Shown here piece by piece: positions 32,373 through 39,921 of a stretch of 64,000 nt of DNA (its first letter is position 1; the number at the start of each line of letters is the position of its first letter). The DNA is taken from positions 1,683,501-1,747,500 of the forward strand of contig NZ_VFOV01000001.1 of the NCBI RefSeq assembly GCF_006716315.1, in the 5' to 3' direction. The position numbers and the translations under genes are program-made. The notes below the pieces were generated by a model, which was given only the letters and a program-made list of their open reading frames with translations, was not told where the DNA came from and did not search any database. Origin of the DNA: Nocardioides albertanoniae (lineage in GTDB: Bacteria > Actinomycetota > Actinomycetes > Propionibacteriales > Nocardioidaceae).

Positions 32373-32834
32373 ATGGCCACCCCGACGAACACGCGATTCG
32401 CCGTGGCCGTCCATGTGCTGACCTACCTCGCCTCGTGCGCGGCGGCCGGCCGTACGACTCCCGTCGGCTCCGAGGAGCTGGCCGGCAGCACCGCCGTCAA
32501 CCCGGTCCATGTGCGCAAGGTGCTCGGCCCGTTGCGCGCGGCCGGCCTGGTCAGCTCGTGGCCCGGCGCCCGTGGGGGATGGGAGCTGGCTGCAGACCCG
32601 GAGGTCGTCGACCTCGCCCAGGTGTGGCGGGTGCTGCAGGGCGACGACCCGGTGCTCGGCATCCACGGCCCCAACCCCGCCTGCGCGGTGGGTGCCAACA
32701 TCCAGGGCGTGCTCACCGATCTCGACCGCCGGGTCGCCCGGGCCGTGCTCGCCGAGCTCGAGGCGATCACGCTCGCCGACGTGCTCGCGAGCGCCGGTTT
32801 CCGCGCGGAGGACTACGCGGCGCTGCTTCGCTGA
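32373..32834 (+). CDS. Rrf2-family transcriptional regulator
   Basis: 153 residues. N-terminal winged helix (TRFAVAVHVLTYLAS, then NPVHVRKVLGPLRAAGLV as the recognition part, then GARGGWEL wing) fits Rrf2. Only one cysteine (PACAVG) is in the usual cluster region, so an iron-sulfur cluster is doubtful; it resembles the YwnA/CymR-like group. ATG at 32373 lies seven bases after CAAGAT, suggesting a leaderless message. Probably controls the divergent NmrA gene. Confidence 0.85.
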   Translation: MATPTNTRFAVAVHVLTYLASCAAAGRTTPVGSEELAGSTAVNPVHVRKVLGPLRAAGLVSSWPGARGGWELAADPEVVDLAQVWRVLQGDDPVLGIHGPNPACAVGANIQGVLTDLDRRVARAVLAELEAITLADVLASAGFRAEDYAALLR

Positions 32835-32868
32835 ACCGGTGCTCGGCGTTGCTGGGGGTGGTAGCGGC

Positions 32869-32884
32869 TAGCCTCTCAGTCGTG
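32869..32884 (+). promoter_or_regulatory. Leaderless promoter -10 box of dgt
   Basis: TAGCCT at 32869-32874, seven bases, then the GTG start at 32882; no ribosome site fits. Confidence 0.6.
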
Positions 32885-34126
32885 GATCTCTACAGGCCTG
32901 CCGACCGCGAGCGGATCGTCGCCGAGCCGCCCAAGCGAGTCTCTGCGCCGGAGCGTACGCAGTTCGAGCGTGATCGCGCCCGGGTGGTGCATGCTGCCTC
33001 GACCCGGCGGCTCGCGGCGAAGACGCAGGTCGTGGGGCCGCAGGCCGACGATTTCGTACGCAACCGGCTGACCCACTCGCTCGAGGTCGCCCAGGTCGCG
33101 CGCGACATGTCACGTGCGCTCAACGGGCCGGCCTCGGAGCAGCCCGACATCGCCGAGACCGCCGCGCTCGCCCACGACCTCGGTCACCCGCCGTTCGGTC
33201 ACAACGGTGAGGACGTGCTGGCCGAGCTCGCTGCGGGGGTCGGCGGGTTCGAGGGCAATGCCCAGACGCTGCGGATCCTGACCCGGCTCGAGGCGAAGAC
33301 CTTCGACGCCGATGGCGGCTCGGTCGGTCTCAACCTGACGCGGGCGACGCTGGACGCCTGCACGAAATACCCGTGGCGCAACGGCGAGCGGCCCGGCCCG
33401 AAGTTCGGCGTCTACGAGGACGACCTGCCCGTCTTCGACTGGCTGCGTGCTCCGGGTGCCGGGCAGCGGCAGTGCGTCGAGGCGCAGATCATGGATCTCG
33501 CCGACGACGTCGCCTACTCCGTCCATGACGTCGAGGACGGCATCGTCGCCGGCAAGATCGACCTCGCCACGCTCGACCTCGACGGCGTCGCCGAGACGGT
33601 GGCCGACTGGTATGTGCCCGGCTTCGACCGGGCCCGGGCGGAGGCGACCATCGCCGACCTGCGCGCGGCCGGCTGCTGGATCGCGGAGGGCGCGGCCTAT
33701 GACGGCTCGCGCCGGTCGCAGGCGATGCTCAAGAACCTGACCTCCGACGTCATCGGCCGTTTCTGCGGGGCCGTGAAGGAGGCGACGTACGCCGCCGGCG
33801 GCGGCCCCTTCGCCCGCTTCGGCGCCGACCTGGTGGTGCCGGAGCAGACCCGCCTGGAGATCGCGCTGCTGAAGGGCATCGCCGCGCACTACGTGATGAA
33901 GTCCGACGACCGGGTGGCGAAGATGGACCATCAGCGCAACGTGCTCAGCGGGCTCGTCGAGCACCTGGCTGCCACCGCTCCGCGCGACCTCGACCGTCAG
34001 TTCGCCGACGACTGGCGCGCCGCGGGCGACGACGCGGCGCGGCTCCGGGTCGTGGTCGACCAGGTCGCTTCGCTCACCGACGTCACCGCGCTGGCGTGGC
34101 ACGAACGGCTCTGCCGGGGCCTATGA
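32882..34126 (+). CDS. dgt: Deoxyguanosinetriphosphate triphosphohydrolase-like protein
   Basis: 414 residues, HD superfamily. HSLEVAQVARDMSRAL gives the first metal His, HDLGHPPFGHNGE (about residue 98) the HD pair, and MDLADDVAYSVHDVEDG the last Asp. It hydrolyses dNTPs to nucleosides and triphosphate and lowers dNTP pools. Length and motif order match type 1/2 dGTPases often found next to dnaG in actinobacteria; here dnaG is 6 kb downstream. The start follows a TAGCCT box by seven bases. Confidence 0.9.
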   Translation: MDLYRPADRERIVAEPPKRVSAPERTQFERDRARVVHAASTRRLAAKTQVVGPQADDFVRNRLTHSLEVAQVARDMSRALNGPASEQPDIAETAALAHDLGHPPFGHNGEDVLAELAAGVGGFEGNAQTLRILTRLEAKTFDADGGSVGLNLTRATLDACTKYPWRNGERPGPKFGVYEDDLPVFDWLRAPGAGQRQCVEAQIMDLADDVAYSVHDVEDGIVAGKIDLATLDLDGVAETVADWYVPGFDRARAEATIADLRAAGCWIAEGAAYDGSRRSQAMLKNLTSDVIGRFCGAVKEATYAAGGGPFARFGADLVVPEQTRLEIALLKGIAAHYVMKSDDRVAKMDHQRNVLSGLVEHLAATAPRDLDRQFADDWRAAGDDAARLRVVVDQVASLTDVTALAWHERLCRGL

Positions 34127-34147
34127 TCTGGCTCTACAGAAGTAGAG
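34122..34147 (+). promoter_or_regulatory. Promoter and operator of the TetR gene
   Basis: TATGAT (34122-34127) overlaps the dgt stop codon. It is followed by the palindrome CTCTACAGAAGTAGAG at 34132-34147, placed over the expected transcript start. The same half sites recur twice before the next operon, implying autorepression. Confidence 0.78.
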
Positions 34148-34163
34148 CGAACGGAGAATCGCC

Positions 34164-34715
34164 ATGGGGCGACGCGAGGAGCTGGCCGACGCGGCCATCG
34201 CCGCACTGGCGCGCGACGGGATGCGCGGCCTGACCCATCGAGCGGTCGACCGTGAGGCCGGCCTCCCGGAAGGGTCGACGTCCTACTACTTCCGCACGCG
34301 TCAGGCGCTGCTCCAGGCGGTGGTGGAGCGAGCGACCGAGGTCGACACCGCGGAGATGGACGTGGCCTCGCTCGAAGACCCGCAGGCCGCGGCCGCCACG
34401 ATCGCGGGCGTCCTGGAGGCGTGGGTGACCACCGGCCGCGAGCGTCAGGTGGCGCGCTTCGAGCTCGCGCTCGAGTCGACCCGCCGCCCGGAGCTGCGCG
34501 CCGCCCTGGTGGCTCGTCAGGAGGTCTTCCGGGGTGCGCTCCATGAGCAGTTCGCGCTGATGGGGGTCGATGATCCGGCCGCGCGGGCGAAGGAGCTGGT
34601 CGCCCTGCTCAACGGCCTGCTCTTCGACACGGTTGTCCGCGAGGAGAGTGCCGCCGACGCGGTCGCTGTGATCCGGGCCAACGTTCCCCGGCTGATCGCC
34701 GCCGTCACCGCCTGA
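34164..34715 (+). CDS. TetR-family repressor
   Basis: 183 residues. The N-terminal helix-turn-helix (GLTHRAVDREAGLPEGSTSYYFRTRQALL spans about residues 24-52) is typical of TetR. The ligand-binding C-terminal domain is of the TetR_C group and its ligand is unknown. A ribosome site GGAG precedes the ATG. A CTCTAC-N4-GTAGAG operator lies just upstream and two identical-type operators lie in front of the next gene, so it most likely represses itself and the operon at 34809. Confidence 0.88.
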   Translation: MGRREELADAAIAALARDGMRGLTHRAVDREAGLPEGSTSYYFRTRQALLQAVVERATEVDTAEMDVASLEDPQAAAATIAGVLEAWVTTGRERQVARFELALESTRRPELRAALVARQEVFRGALHEQFALMGVDDPAARAKELVALLNGLLFDTVVREESAADAVAVIRANVPRLIAAVTA

Positions 34716-34748
34716 GGCTCCGCCGCCGGGGGTGACCCCTGAAATCCG

Positions 34749-34794
34749 TTGGCGTCGTTCCTCTACATCTGTAGAGTGCTCTACAGATGTAGAG
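34749..34794 (+). promoter_or_regulatory. Promoter with two TetR operators
   Basis: TTGGCG (34749-34754) and TAGAGT (34772-34777) are 17 bases apart. The operators CTCTACATCTGTAGAG (34761-34776) and CTCTACAGATGTAGAG (34779-34794) cover the spacer, the -10 box and the start region. They are perfect palindromes with the same half sites as the box at 34132. Confidence 0.82.
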
Positions 34795-34808
34795 ACAAGG
34801 AGAGATCA

Positions 34809-35291
34809 ATGGGAACGAACAAGAGCACCAGCACCGTGCTGGTGATGCTGACTGGCCTCGCCCTGAGCGTCGCGGCGGTCGCGGTCGTCTACGTCGACCG
34901 CGCCACCACGAACGTGCTCGCCGACCACATCCGAGCCGGCTACCCCAGCTACGGCGAGGATCGGATCGGTGAAGGAGTGCGGGTCTACACGACCTATCTG
35001 ACCGTGCTCGGAGCCATCGGCGTGATCGGCTGGGCAGTGAGCCTCTGGGTCAGCAGGGTGCGGCCCCGGGTCGCTCCGTGGCTGGTGACCACGCTGTTCC
35101 TGCTCGGCACCGGTGTGGCGCTGTTCAACCTCACGATCCGCGACACCTCGGGCGAGACCGGGCTGGCGCCGCAGATCGGGTGGGTCGGCATGCTGCCCTC
35201 GATCGCAGGTCTCGCGGCCGTCGTGCTGGTCTGGCGCGAGTCGACCCGTGAGCCGACCCGCGAGGCGACCCACGAGGCGGTGGCCCGATGA
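34809..35291 (+). CDS. Hypothetical four-helix membrane protein (TetR target)
   Basis: 160 residues, not recognised. Membrane segments at about residues 8-28, 65-85, 92-112 and 120-142. A hydrophilic loop of about 35 residues follows the first helix and a charged tail with repeated REPTREATHEA ends the chain. A strong ribosome site AAGGAGAG precedes the ATG. Controlled by the two operators upstream. Its last codons overlap the start of the serine hydrolase (ATGA), so the products probably act in one process. Confidence 0.72.
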   Translation: MGTNKSTSTVLVMLTGLALSVAAVAVVYVDRATTNVLADHIRAGYPSYGEDRIGEGVRVYTTYLTVLGAIGVIGWAVSLWVSRVRPRVAPWLVTTLFLLGTGVALFNLTIRDTSGETGLAPQIGWVGMLPSIAGLAAVVLVWRESTREPTREATHEAVAR

Positions 35292-36394
35292 GCCCGGAAG
35301 CGTTGCAGGCCGGTCTCGACCGGGTCCACGGCGCCGGACTGGCCGGCATCGTCGCGGAGGTGCGCGAAGACGGCCACGCCTGGCTGGGAGCCGCCGGTGT
35401 CGCCGACACCGACACGCGCCGGCCGATGGACCCGAGGATGCGACTCAGGGTCGGCAGCGTCACCAAGACGTTCACCGCCGCCGCGATCATGCGTCGGTGC
35501 GAGGCGGGCGAGATCGACCTCGACAAGCCCGTGGCCCACTACCTGCCGCGCCTGGTGCCGGGCGAGCGCGGCGCCAGGATCACGGTGCGCATGCTGCTGA
35601 GCCACACCAGCGGCCTGGCCGACTATCTGCCGACGGCCTACCCCTCCCTGAAAGCGTTCCCGGTCATCGCGGAGACGAGCCCGGCGAGCATGGAGGACCA
35701 CCAGTTCACCCGGTTCGACCCGATCGAGCTCATCGAGATGGGCGTCTCCGCTCCGCCTGTGGCCGCTCCAGAGGGCCGACCGGGCATCTACTCCAACACC
35801 GGATACCTCCTCCTGGGGCAGCTGCTCGAGCTGGTCACCGGCTGCGACGCCGAGCAGCACGTCACCGAGACCCTCATCGAGCCGCTAGGGCTCTCCGGCT
35901 CCGAGCTGCCCACGCAGCCGCGGATCGAGGCGCCGCACCCGAAGATGTACGAGCGCTGGTTCGGCATGTACGACCCGCCCCACGACTTCAGCGTCTTCGA
36001 CATGTCCTGGGTCAGGTCGGCCGCGTCGCTGGTCTCCACGGTCACCGACCTGAACCGGTTCTTCGGCCTGCTCCTGGGCGGCGAGATCGTCTCGCCGTCG
36101 TCGCTGGAGCAGATGCGGCGTACGGGGCCGGTGATCGCCTTCGACGGTTCGACGATCGACTACGGTCTCGGCCTGACGCGCACCACGACCCCGGGCCAGG
36201 GCACCTTCTGGGGCCACGACGGCACCGCCTGGGGCGCCGGCGCCCTGTTGATGACCAGCGAGGACGGCCGCCGACAGGTCTCGATCGCGCTCAACGAGCA
36301 GCGCTGGAACCTTCTCGATGCCGCCGGCATCCCGCAGCCGCACCCGATCGACGCGGCGCTGCAGGCCTTCGTGGGGCTGGCGTTGGGAGAGTAG
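35288..36394 (+). CDS. Serine hydrolase of the class C beta-lactamase/esterase family
   Basis: 368 residues. The catalytic SVTK (SxxK) is at about residues 57-60, the second motif is YSN in GIYSNTGYLLLGQ (about 168), and HDG replaces the KTG box near residue 310. This set is typical of beta-lactamase-like esterases and D-aminopeptidases rather than true beta-lactamases. No signal peptide, so it is likely cytoplasmic. Second gene of the TetR-controlled operon, overlapping the membrane protein by four bases. Confidence 0.85.
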   Translation: MSPEALQAGLDRVHGAGLAGIVAEVREDGHAWLGAAGVADTDTRRPMDPRMRLRVGSVTKTFTAAAIMRRCEAGEIDLDKPVAHYLPRLVPGERGARITVRMLLSHTSGLADYLPTAYPSLKAFPVIAETSPASMEDHQFTRFDPIELIEMGVSAPPVAAPEGRPGIYSNTGYLLLGQLLELVTGCDAEQHVTETLIEPLGLSGSELPTQPRIEAPHPKMYERWFGMYDPPHDFSVFDMSWVRSAASLVSTVTDLNRFFGLLLGGEIVSPSSLEQMRRTGPVIAFDGSTIDYGLGLTRTTTPGQGTFWGHDGTAWGAGALLMTSEDGRRQVSIALNEQRWNLLDAAGIPQPHPIDAALQAFVGLALGE

Positions 36395-36435
36395 GCATCC
36401 TGAAGCCGGCTGCCGGGCAGAGAAGGAGCACCACC

Positions 36436-37071
36436 ATGAGCACGGATCGCACCGCACTGGCCACGGCCGAGCGGCGAGACCTCGCCGACCTCCTCGAGAC
36501 GCTGAGCGCGGAGCAGTGGGAGCAGCCCTCGCTCTGCAGCGGGTGGACGGTGCGCGACGTCGTCGCACACATGATGAGCTATGAGGAGATCGGGCTGTCG
36601 GAGCTCGCCCGCCGCTACCTGCGGGCCGGGTTCGACATCGGCACGATGAACGCTCGCCGGCTCGAGGAGCTCAGCGCCCGGCACCCCAGCGACCTGGTCG
36701 CCTACGTGCGCGCGCACGCGAAGCCGTCCGGCCCGACGGCGCTGGCCGACTCGCGGATCGGCCTGACCGACGGGCTCATCCATCACCAGGACATCCGCCG
36801 GGCCCTCGGGCTGCCGCGCGAGGTGCCGGCCGAGCGGTTGGTGCCGGTGCTGGGCTTCGCTCTGATGGCTCCGCCGCTGCCGGCGAGGCGCAACGTACGC
36901 GGCCTGCGTCTGGTGGCCTCCGACCTCGACTGGTCCCACGGGGCCGGTGAGGAGGTCACCGGCCCCGGAGAGGCTCTGCTGATGGCGGTCTGCGGTCGCG
37001 CCGACGCCCTCTCGGATCTCGCCGGACCGGGCCTGGCGACTCTCGCGAGCAGGTGTGGTTCGCCGGCCTAG
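36436..37071 (+). CDS. Maleylpyruvate isomerase family mycothiol-dependent enzyme
   Basis: 211 residues, DinB-like helical fold. The N-terminal LSAEQWEQPSLCSGWTVRDVVAHM stretch (about residues 23-46) and the later DGLIHHQDIRRALG segment match the TIGR03083-type family, which often uses mycothiol. The histidines of VAHM and LIHHQD would bind the metal. AAGGAG precedes the ATG. It starts 41 bases after the serine hydrolase gene and may be the third gene of that operon. Substrate unknown; detoxification is plausible. Confidence 0.83.
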   Translation: MSTDRTALATAERRDLADLLETLSAEQWEQPSLCSGWTVRDVVAHMMSYEEIGLSELARRYLRAGFDIGTMNARRLEELSARHPSDLVAYVRAHAKPSGPTALADSRIGLTDGLIHHQDIRRALGLPREVPAERLVPVLGFALMAPPLPARRNVRGLRLVASDLDWSHGAGEEVTGPGEALLMAVCGRADALSDLAGPGLATLASRCGSPA

Positions 37072-37096
37072 GTGACGACCGCGCCCAGGTGGTCGC

Positions 37097-38041
37097 CTAC
37101 TCGGCCGACCAGCTGAAACCGACCGCGATCGGGAAGTGGTCGGAGAGCATCTGGCCGTCGGTGTAGCGGAAGTCGGCGTCGAGGTTCTCGTAGCTGGTCG
37201 CCTCGAGGCTCACGCCGCCACCGCTGCGGTAGAGGACCTTGTCGACGACCTCGCAGTCGGTGCCGGGGTTGTCCGAGGGGCACCCGAGCGGCGGCTCGCC
37301 CTGCTCGGGGGCGTCGCCGCCGCGCGGGATCTGGACCCAGGCGTCGGTGAGGCCGTTGTCGGCGGCGAACTGCGCGATCCGGTCGCCCGGCGTCGTGTAG
37401 CGGGTGTTGGTGTCGCCCATGATCAGCACAGGGCGCCCGGCGGAATGCTCCTGAAGATAGGCCGTGACCTGGGCGAGGTTGGAGCGCCGGGCCTCCTCGT
37501 CACCGGCCGCGTCGCCGGCGTCGGCGTGCAGGTTGTAGACGTCGAGCCAGACGCCGTCGGCGAGCTGCACCCGGCGGAAGGTGAACCCCTTCGGGGTCAG
37601 GCAGTCGGCCTGGTTGAGGTAGCAGTCGTCCCAGGTGACGCGGTCGAGGGCCTCGTACGGCTGGTGCTGGACGCTGTTGAGACCGCTCCCGAACGGCACG
37701 CCACCTGAGGTCGGGGTGCGGTGGGCGTGGGTGTCGGTGCGGTAGAGGTAGGCGTGGTAGTTGAAGTCCTCCTGCGCGTTGACGATGTCGAAGTCGCCGA
37801 TGCGCTCACCGATCGCCAGCGTCGCCTCCTCGCGCGGCGTCGGGGCGCTGGAGAGGAACTCCGGCAGCCCTGCGATGTTGTACGTCAGCGCCCGGAACGT
37901 GCCCGCGGCCGCGCCGTCGATCGTGACTGTGTCAGCAGCGGCGTCGGCGGTGGTGCCGGCGGCAGCGGGGGAGAGGCCGGTGGCGGTCAGGGGCAGCGCC
38001 GCGACGGCGGCAGCGGCCAGGATGCGCGTGATGAGTCTCAA
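37097..38041 (-). CDS. Secreted endonuclease/exonuclease/phosphatase family protein
   Basis: 314 residues. A Sec signal (ILAAAAVAALPLTATGLSPAAA) precedes the domain. LTYNIAGLPEF, NAQEDFNYHAYLY (the metal-binding Glu), HADAG, MGDTNTRY and SDHFPIAVGF are the ordered motifs of the DNase I/sphingomyelinase superfamily. Paired cysteines (DDCYLNQADC, LGCPSDNPGTDC) suggest disulfides. It could be an extracellular nuclease or a sphingomyelinase-type phosphodiesterase. The start is TTG with GGAGACAACC upstream, a rare start in this window. Confidence 0.85.
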   Translation of the reverse strand: MRLITRILAAAAVAALPLTATGLSPAAAGTTADAAADTVTIDGAAAGTFRALTYNIAGLPEFLSSAPTPREEATLAIGERIGDFDIVNAQEDFNYHAYLYRTDTHAHRTPTSGGVPFGSGLNSVQHQPYEALDRVTWDDCYLNQADCLTPKGFTFRRVQLADGVWLDVYNLHADAGDAAGDEEARRSNLAQVTAYLQEHSAGRPVLIMGDTNTRYTTPGDRIAQFAADNGLTDAWVQIPRGGDAPEQGEPPLGCPSDNPGTDCEVVDKVLYRSGGGVSLEATSYENLDADFRYTDGQMLSDHFPIAVGFSWSAE

Positions 38042-38139
38042 GGTTGTCTCCGAGTGTGCTCGAGGGGGAGTTCACGGTGCCGTCCAAGCAAACCGGTTCT
38101 CGGGGTGCCCTGGGCGGCATTCGGATGAACTCGGCTGAG

Positions 38140-38155
38140 TAGTCTCGCCAGAGTG
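38140..38155 (+). promoter_or_regulatory. Leaderless promoter -10 box of the hydroxyacid dehydrogenase gene
   Basis: TAGTCT at 38140-38145, seven bases, then the GTG start at 38153. Confidence 0.6.
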
Positions 38156-39085
38156 AGCGATCCCTTGGTCTGGCTGCCCTTCGATCCCGCCGAGCTCGGC
38201 TCGGTTCCTCCCGGTCTCCGCTTCGAGGTCTTCGACTGCAGATACTTCGGCGCCGACGCGGTCGAGGTGCCCGCGTCGGTCGACGAGGTCGCCTTCTACG
38301 TGCCGCCCTATCTGCTCGGCTCGCGCATCTTCGACGTCGTCGAGCAGATGTCGTCGCTCCAGGTGGTGCAGCTGCTTACCGCGGGCGTCGACGCTGCCCG
38401 CGGTCGCATCCCCGAGGGTGTGACCCTGTGCAACGGGCGTGGCATCCACGACACCTCGACCGCCGAGCTCACCCTCACGCTGATCCTCTCCTCGCTACGC
38501 GGCATCCCCGACCACGTACGCCACCAGGACAAGCACACCTGGAAGCAGGCGTGGTTCCCGGCGCTGGCTGACAAGCGGGTGCTGATCGTCGGCCACGGCG
38601 CGATCGGCCGCGCGATCGAGCAGCGACTGATCCCGTTCGAGACCGAGGTGATCGGTGTCGCCCGCACGGCCCGCGAGGGCGTGCGCGGCTTCGACGAGCT
38701 GCCCGCGCTGGTGCCCGAGGCCGACGTGGTCGTGCTCGCGACGCCGCTGACCGACGAGACGCGTGGCCTGGTCGACCGCGAGTTCCTCGCGCGGATGAAG
38801 GACGGCGCGCTGCTGGTCAACATCGCCCGCGGCGGAGTCGTCGACACCGACGCCCTGGTGGCCGAGCTGGCCACCGAGCGCATCTCCGCGGCCCTCGACG
38901 TCGTCGAGCCCGAGCCGCTGCCCGCGGAGCACCCGTTGTGGGACGCGCCCAACCTGCTGATCACCCCGCACGTCGGCGGCCCCTCGAGCGCCACCTGGCC
39001 GCGCGCCCACCGGATCGTCCGCGAGCAGCTCGAGCGATTCGCCGCCGGGGAGCCGCTGGCGAACGTCATGTCCGGCGACTACTGA
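38153..39085 (+). CDS. D-isomer-specific 2-hydroxyacid dehydrogenase
   Basis: 310 residues. The NAD-binding motif VGHGAIGRAIEQRL (GxGxxG, about residue 145), the Arg of NIARGGVVDTDAL, the Glu of DVVEPEPLP and the His of TPHVGGPS give the full active site. It reduces 2-keto acids or oxidises 2-hydroxy acids with NAD(P); the substrate is not clear. A two-gene unit with the nitrilase one base downstream suggests a shared role in acid or amide turnover. Confidence 0.9.
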   Translation: MSDPLVWLPFDPAELGSVPPGLRFEVFDCRYFGADAVEVPASVDEVAFYVPPYLLGSRIFDVVEQMSSLQVVQLLTAGVDAARGRIPEGVTLCNGRGIHDTSTAELTLTLILSSLRGIPDHVRHQDKHTWKQAWFPALADKRVLIVGHGAIGRAIEQRLIPFETEVIGVARTAREGVRGFDELPALVPEADVVVLATPLTDETRGLVDREFLARMKDGALLVNIARGGVVDTDALVAELATERISAALDVVEPEPLPAEHPLWDAPNLLITPHVGGPSSATWPRAHRIVREQLERFAAGEPLANVMSGDY

Positions 39086-39086
39086 C

Positions 39087-39908
39087 ATGCCCGCTCGCGC
39101 GACGCTCCGGCTCGCGGTCGTCCAGGACACAGCCGTGCCCGGCGATGTGGCGACCAACGTCGAGACGGCCGCGAGCCGGGTCCGTGAGGCGGCGGCGCAA
39201 GGCGCCGGCCTGGTCGCGCTGCCCGAGACCTTCACGACCTCGTGGGACCTCGACGCCTTCGACGGCCCGCTTCCCACGCTCGACGACCTCGCCTGGCTGG
39301 CCCCGGTGCAGGCCGCCGTCGAGGAGACCGGCGCGGTGCTCGTGCTCAGCTCGCCCCTCGCCTCGGGCGGGCGCCGGACGATCACCAGCCTGGTCATCGC
39401 GCCGGGGCGGCAGCCGGTCGCGGCGTACGACAAGCAGCATCTCTACCCGCCCGAGCGCGAGCGTTTCGAACCCGGAGAGCACGGCGCGACGATCGAGGTC
39501 GACGGCGTACGGGTGGCGCTGTCGGTCTGCTACGACGCCAACTTCCCCGAGCATGCGGCTGCCGCGGCCGCCGACGGCGCGATCTGCTACCTCAACACCG
39601 GTGCCTACTTCCCCGGCGGAGCCCACCGCCGTGACCTGCACTACGCGGCCCGGGCCCTCGACAACTCGATCTACGTCGCCTTCGCCGGTCTCGTCGGCGG
39701 GCCGCTCGGCCTGATCGGCGGCTCGGCGGTCTACGACCCGCTCGGCATGCCCGTCCAGCGCCTCGACGACACCAACCCCGGCATGGTGGTCGCCACCATC
39801 GATCCGGCCGAGGTGACGCGGGTGCGCGAGGAGCAGCGGATGTGGTCCGACCGCAGGGTGGAGCTGGGACCGCGGCGTACGTTCTCGGTCTCGACCCGCT
39901 CACCGTAG
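39087..39908 (+). CDS. Carbon-nitrogen hydrolase (nitrilase superfamily amidase)
   Basis: 273 residues. The triad is Glu in ALPETFTTSWD (about residue 46), Lys in AAYDKQHLYPPERE (about 115) and Cys in VALSVCYDANFPE (about 150). Such enzymes cleave amides such as omega-amides of keto acids or repair products. Pairing with a keto-acid dehydrogenase would fit an omega-amidase role, but that is inference. It begins one base after the dehydrogenase stop. Confidence 0.88.
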   Translation: MPARATLRLAVVQDTAVPGDVATNVETAASRVREAAAQGAGLVALPETFTTSWDLDAFDGPLPTLDDLAWLAPVQAAVEETGAVLVLSSPLASGGRRTITSLVIAPGRQPVAAYDKQHLYPPERERFEPGEHGATIEVDGVRVALSVCYDANFPEHAAAAAADGAICYLNTGAYFPGGAHRRDLHYAARALDNSIYVAFAGLVGGPLGLIGGSAVYDPLGMPVQRLDDTNPGMVVATIDPAEVTRVREEQRMWSDRRVELGPRRTFSVSTRSP

Positions 39909-39921
39909 GATTCACCCCGTG
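39906..39921 (+). promoter_or_regulatory. Leaderless promoter -10 box of dnaG
   Basis: TAGGAT at 39906-39911, seven bases, then the GTG start at 39919. The box overlaps the TAG stop codon of the nitrilase gene (39906-39908). Confidence 0.62.

Noticed and set aside
35288..36394. True beta-lactamase (antibiotic resistance)
   Set aside because: No signal peptide and HDG instead of KTG; the motif set fits esterase/peptidase-like relatives better.
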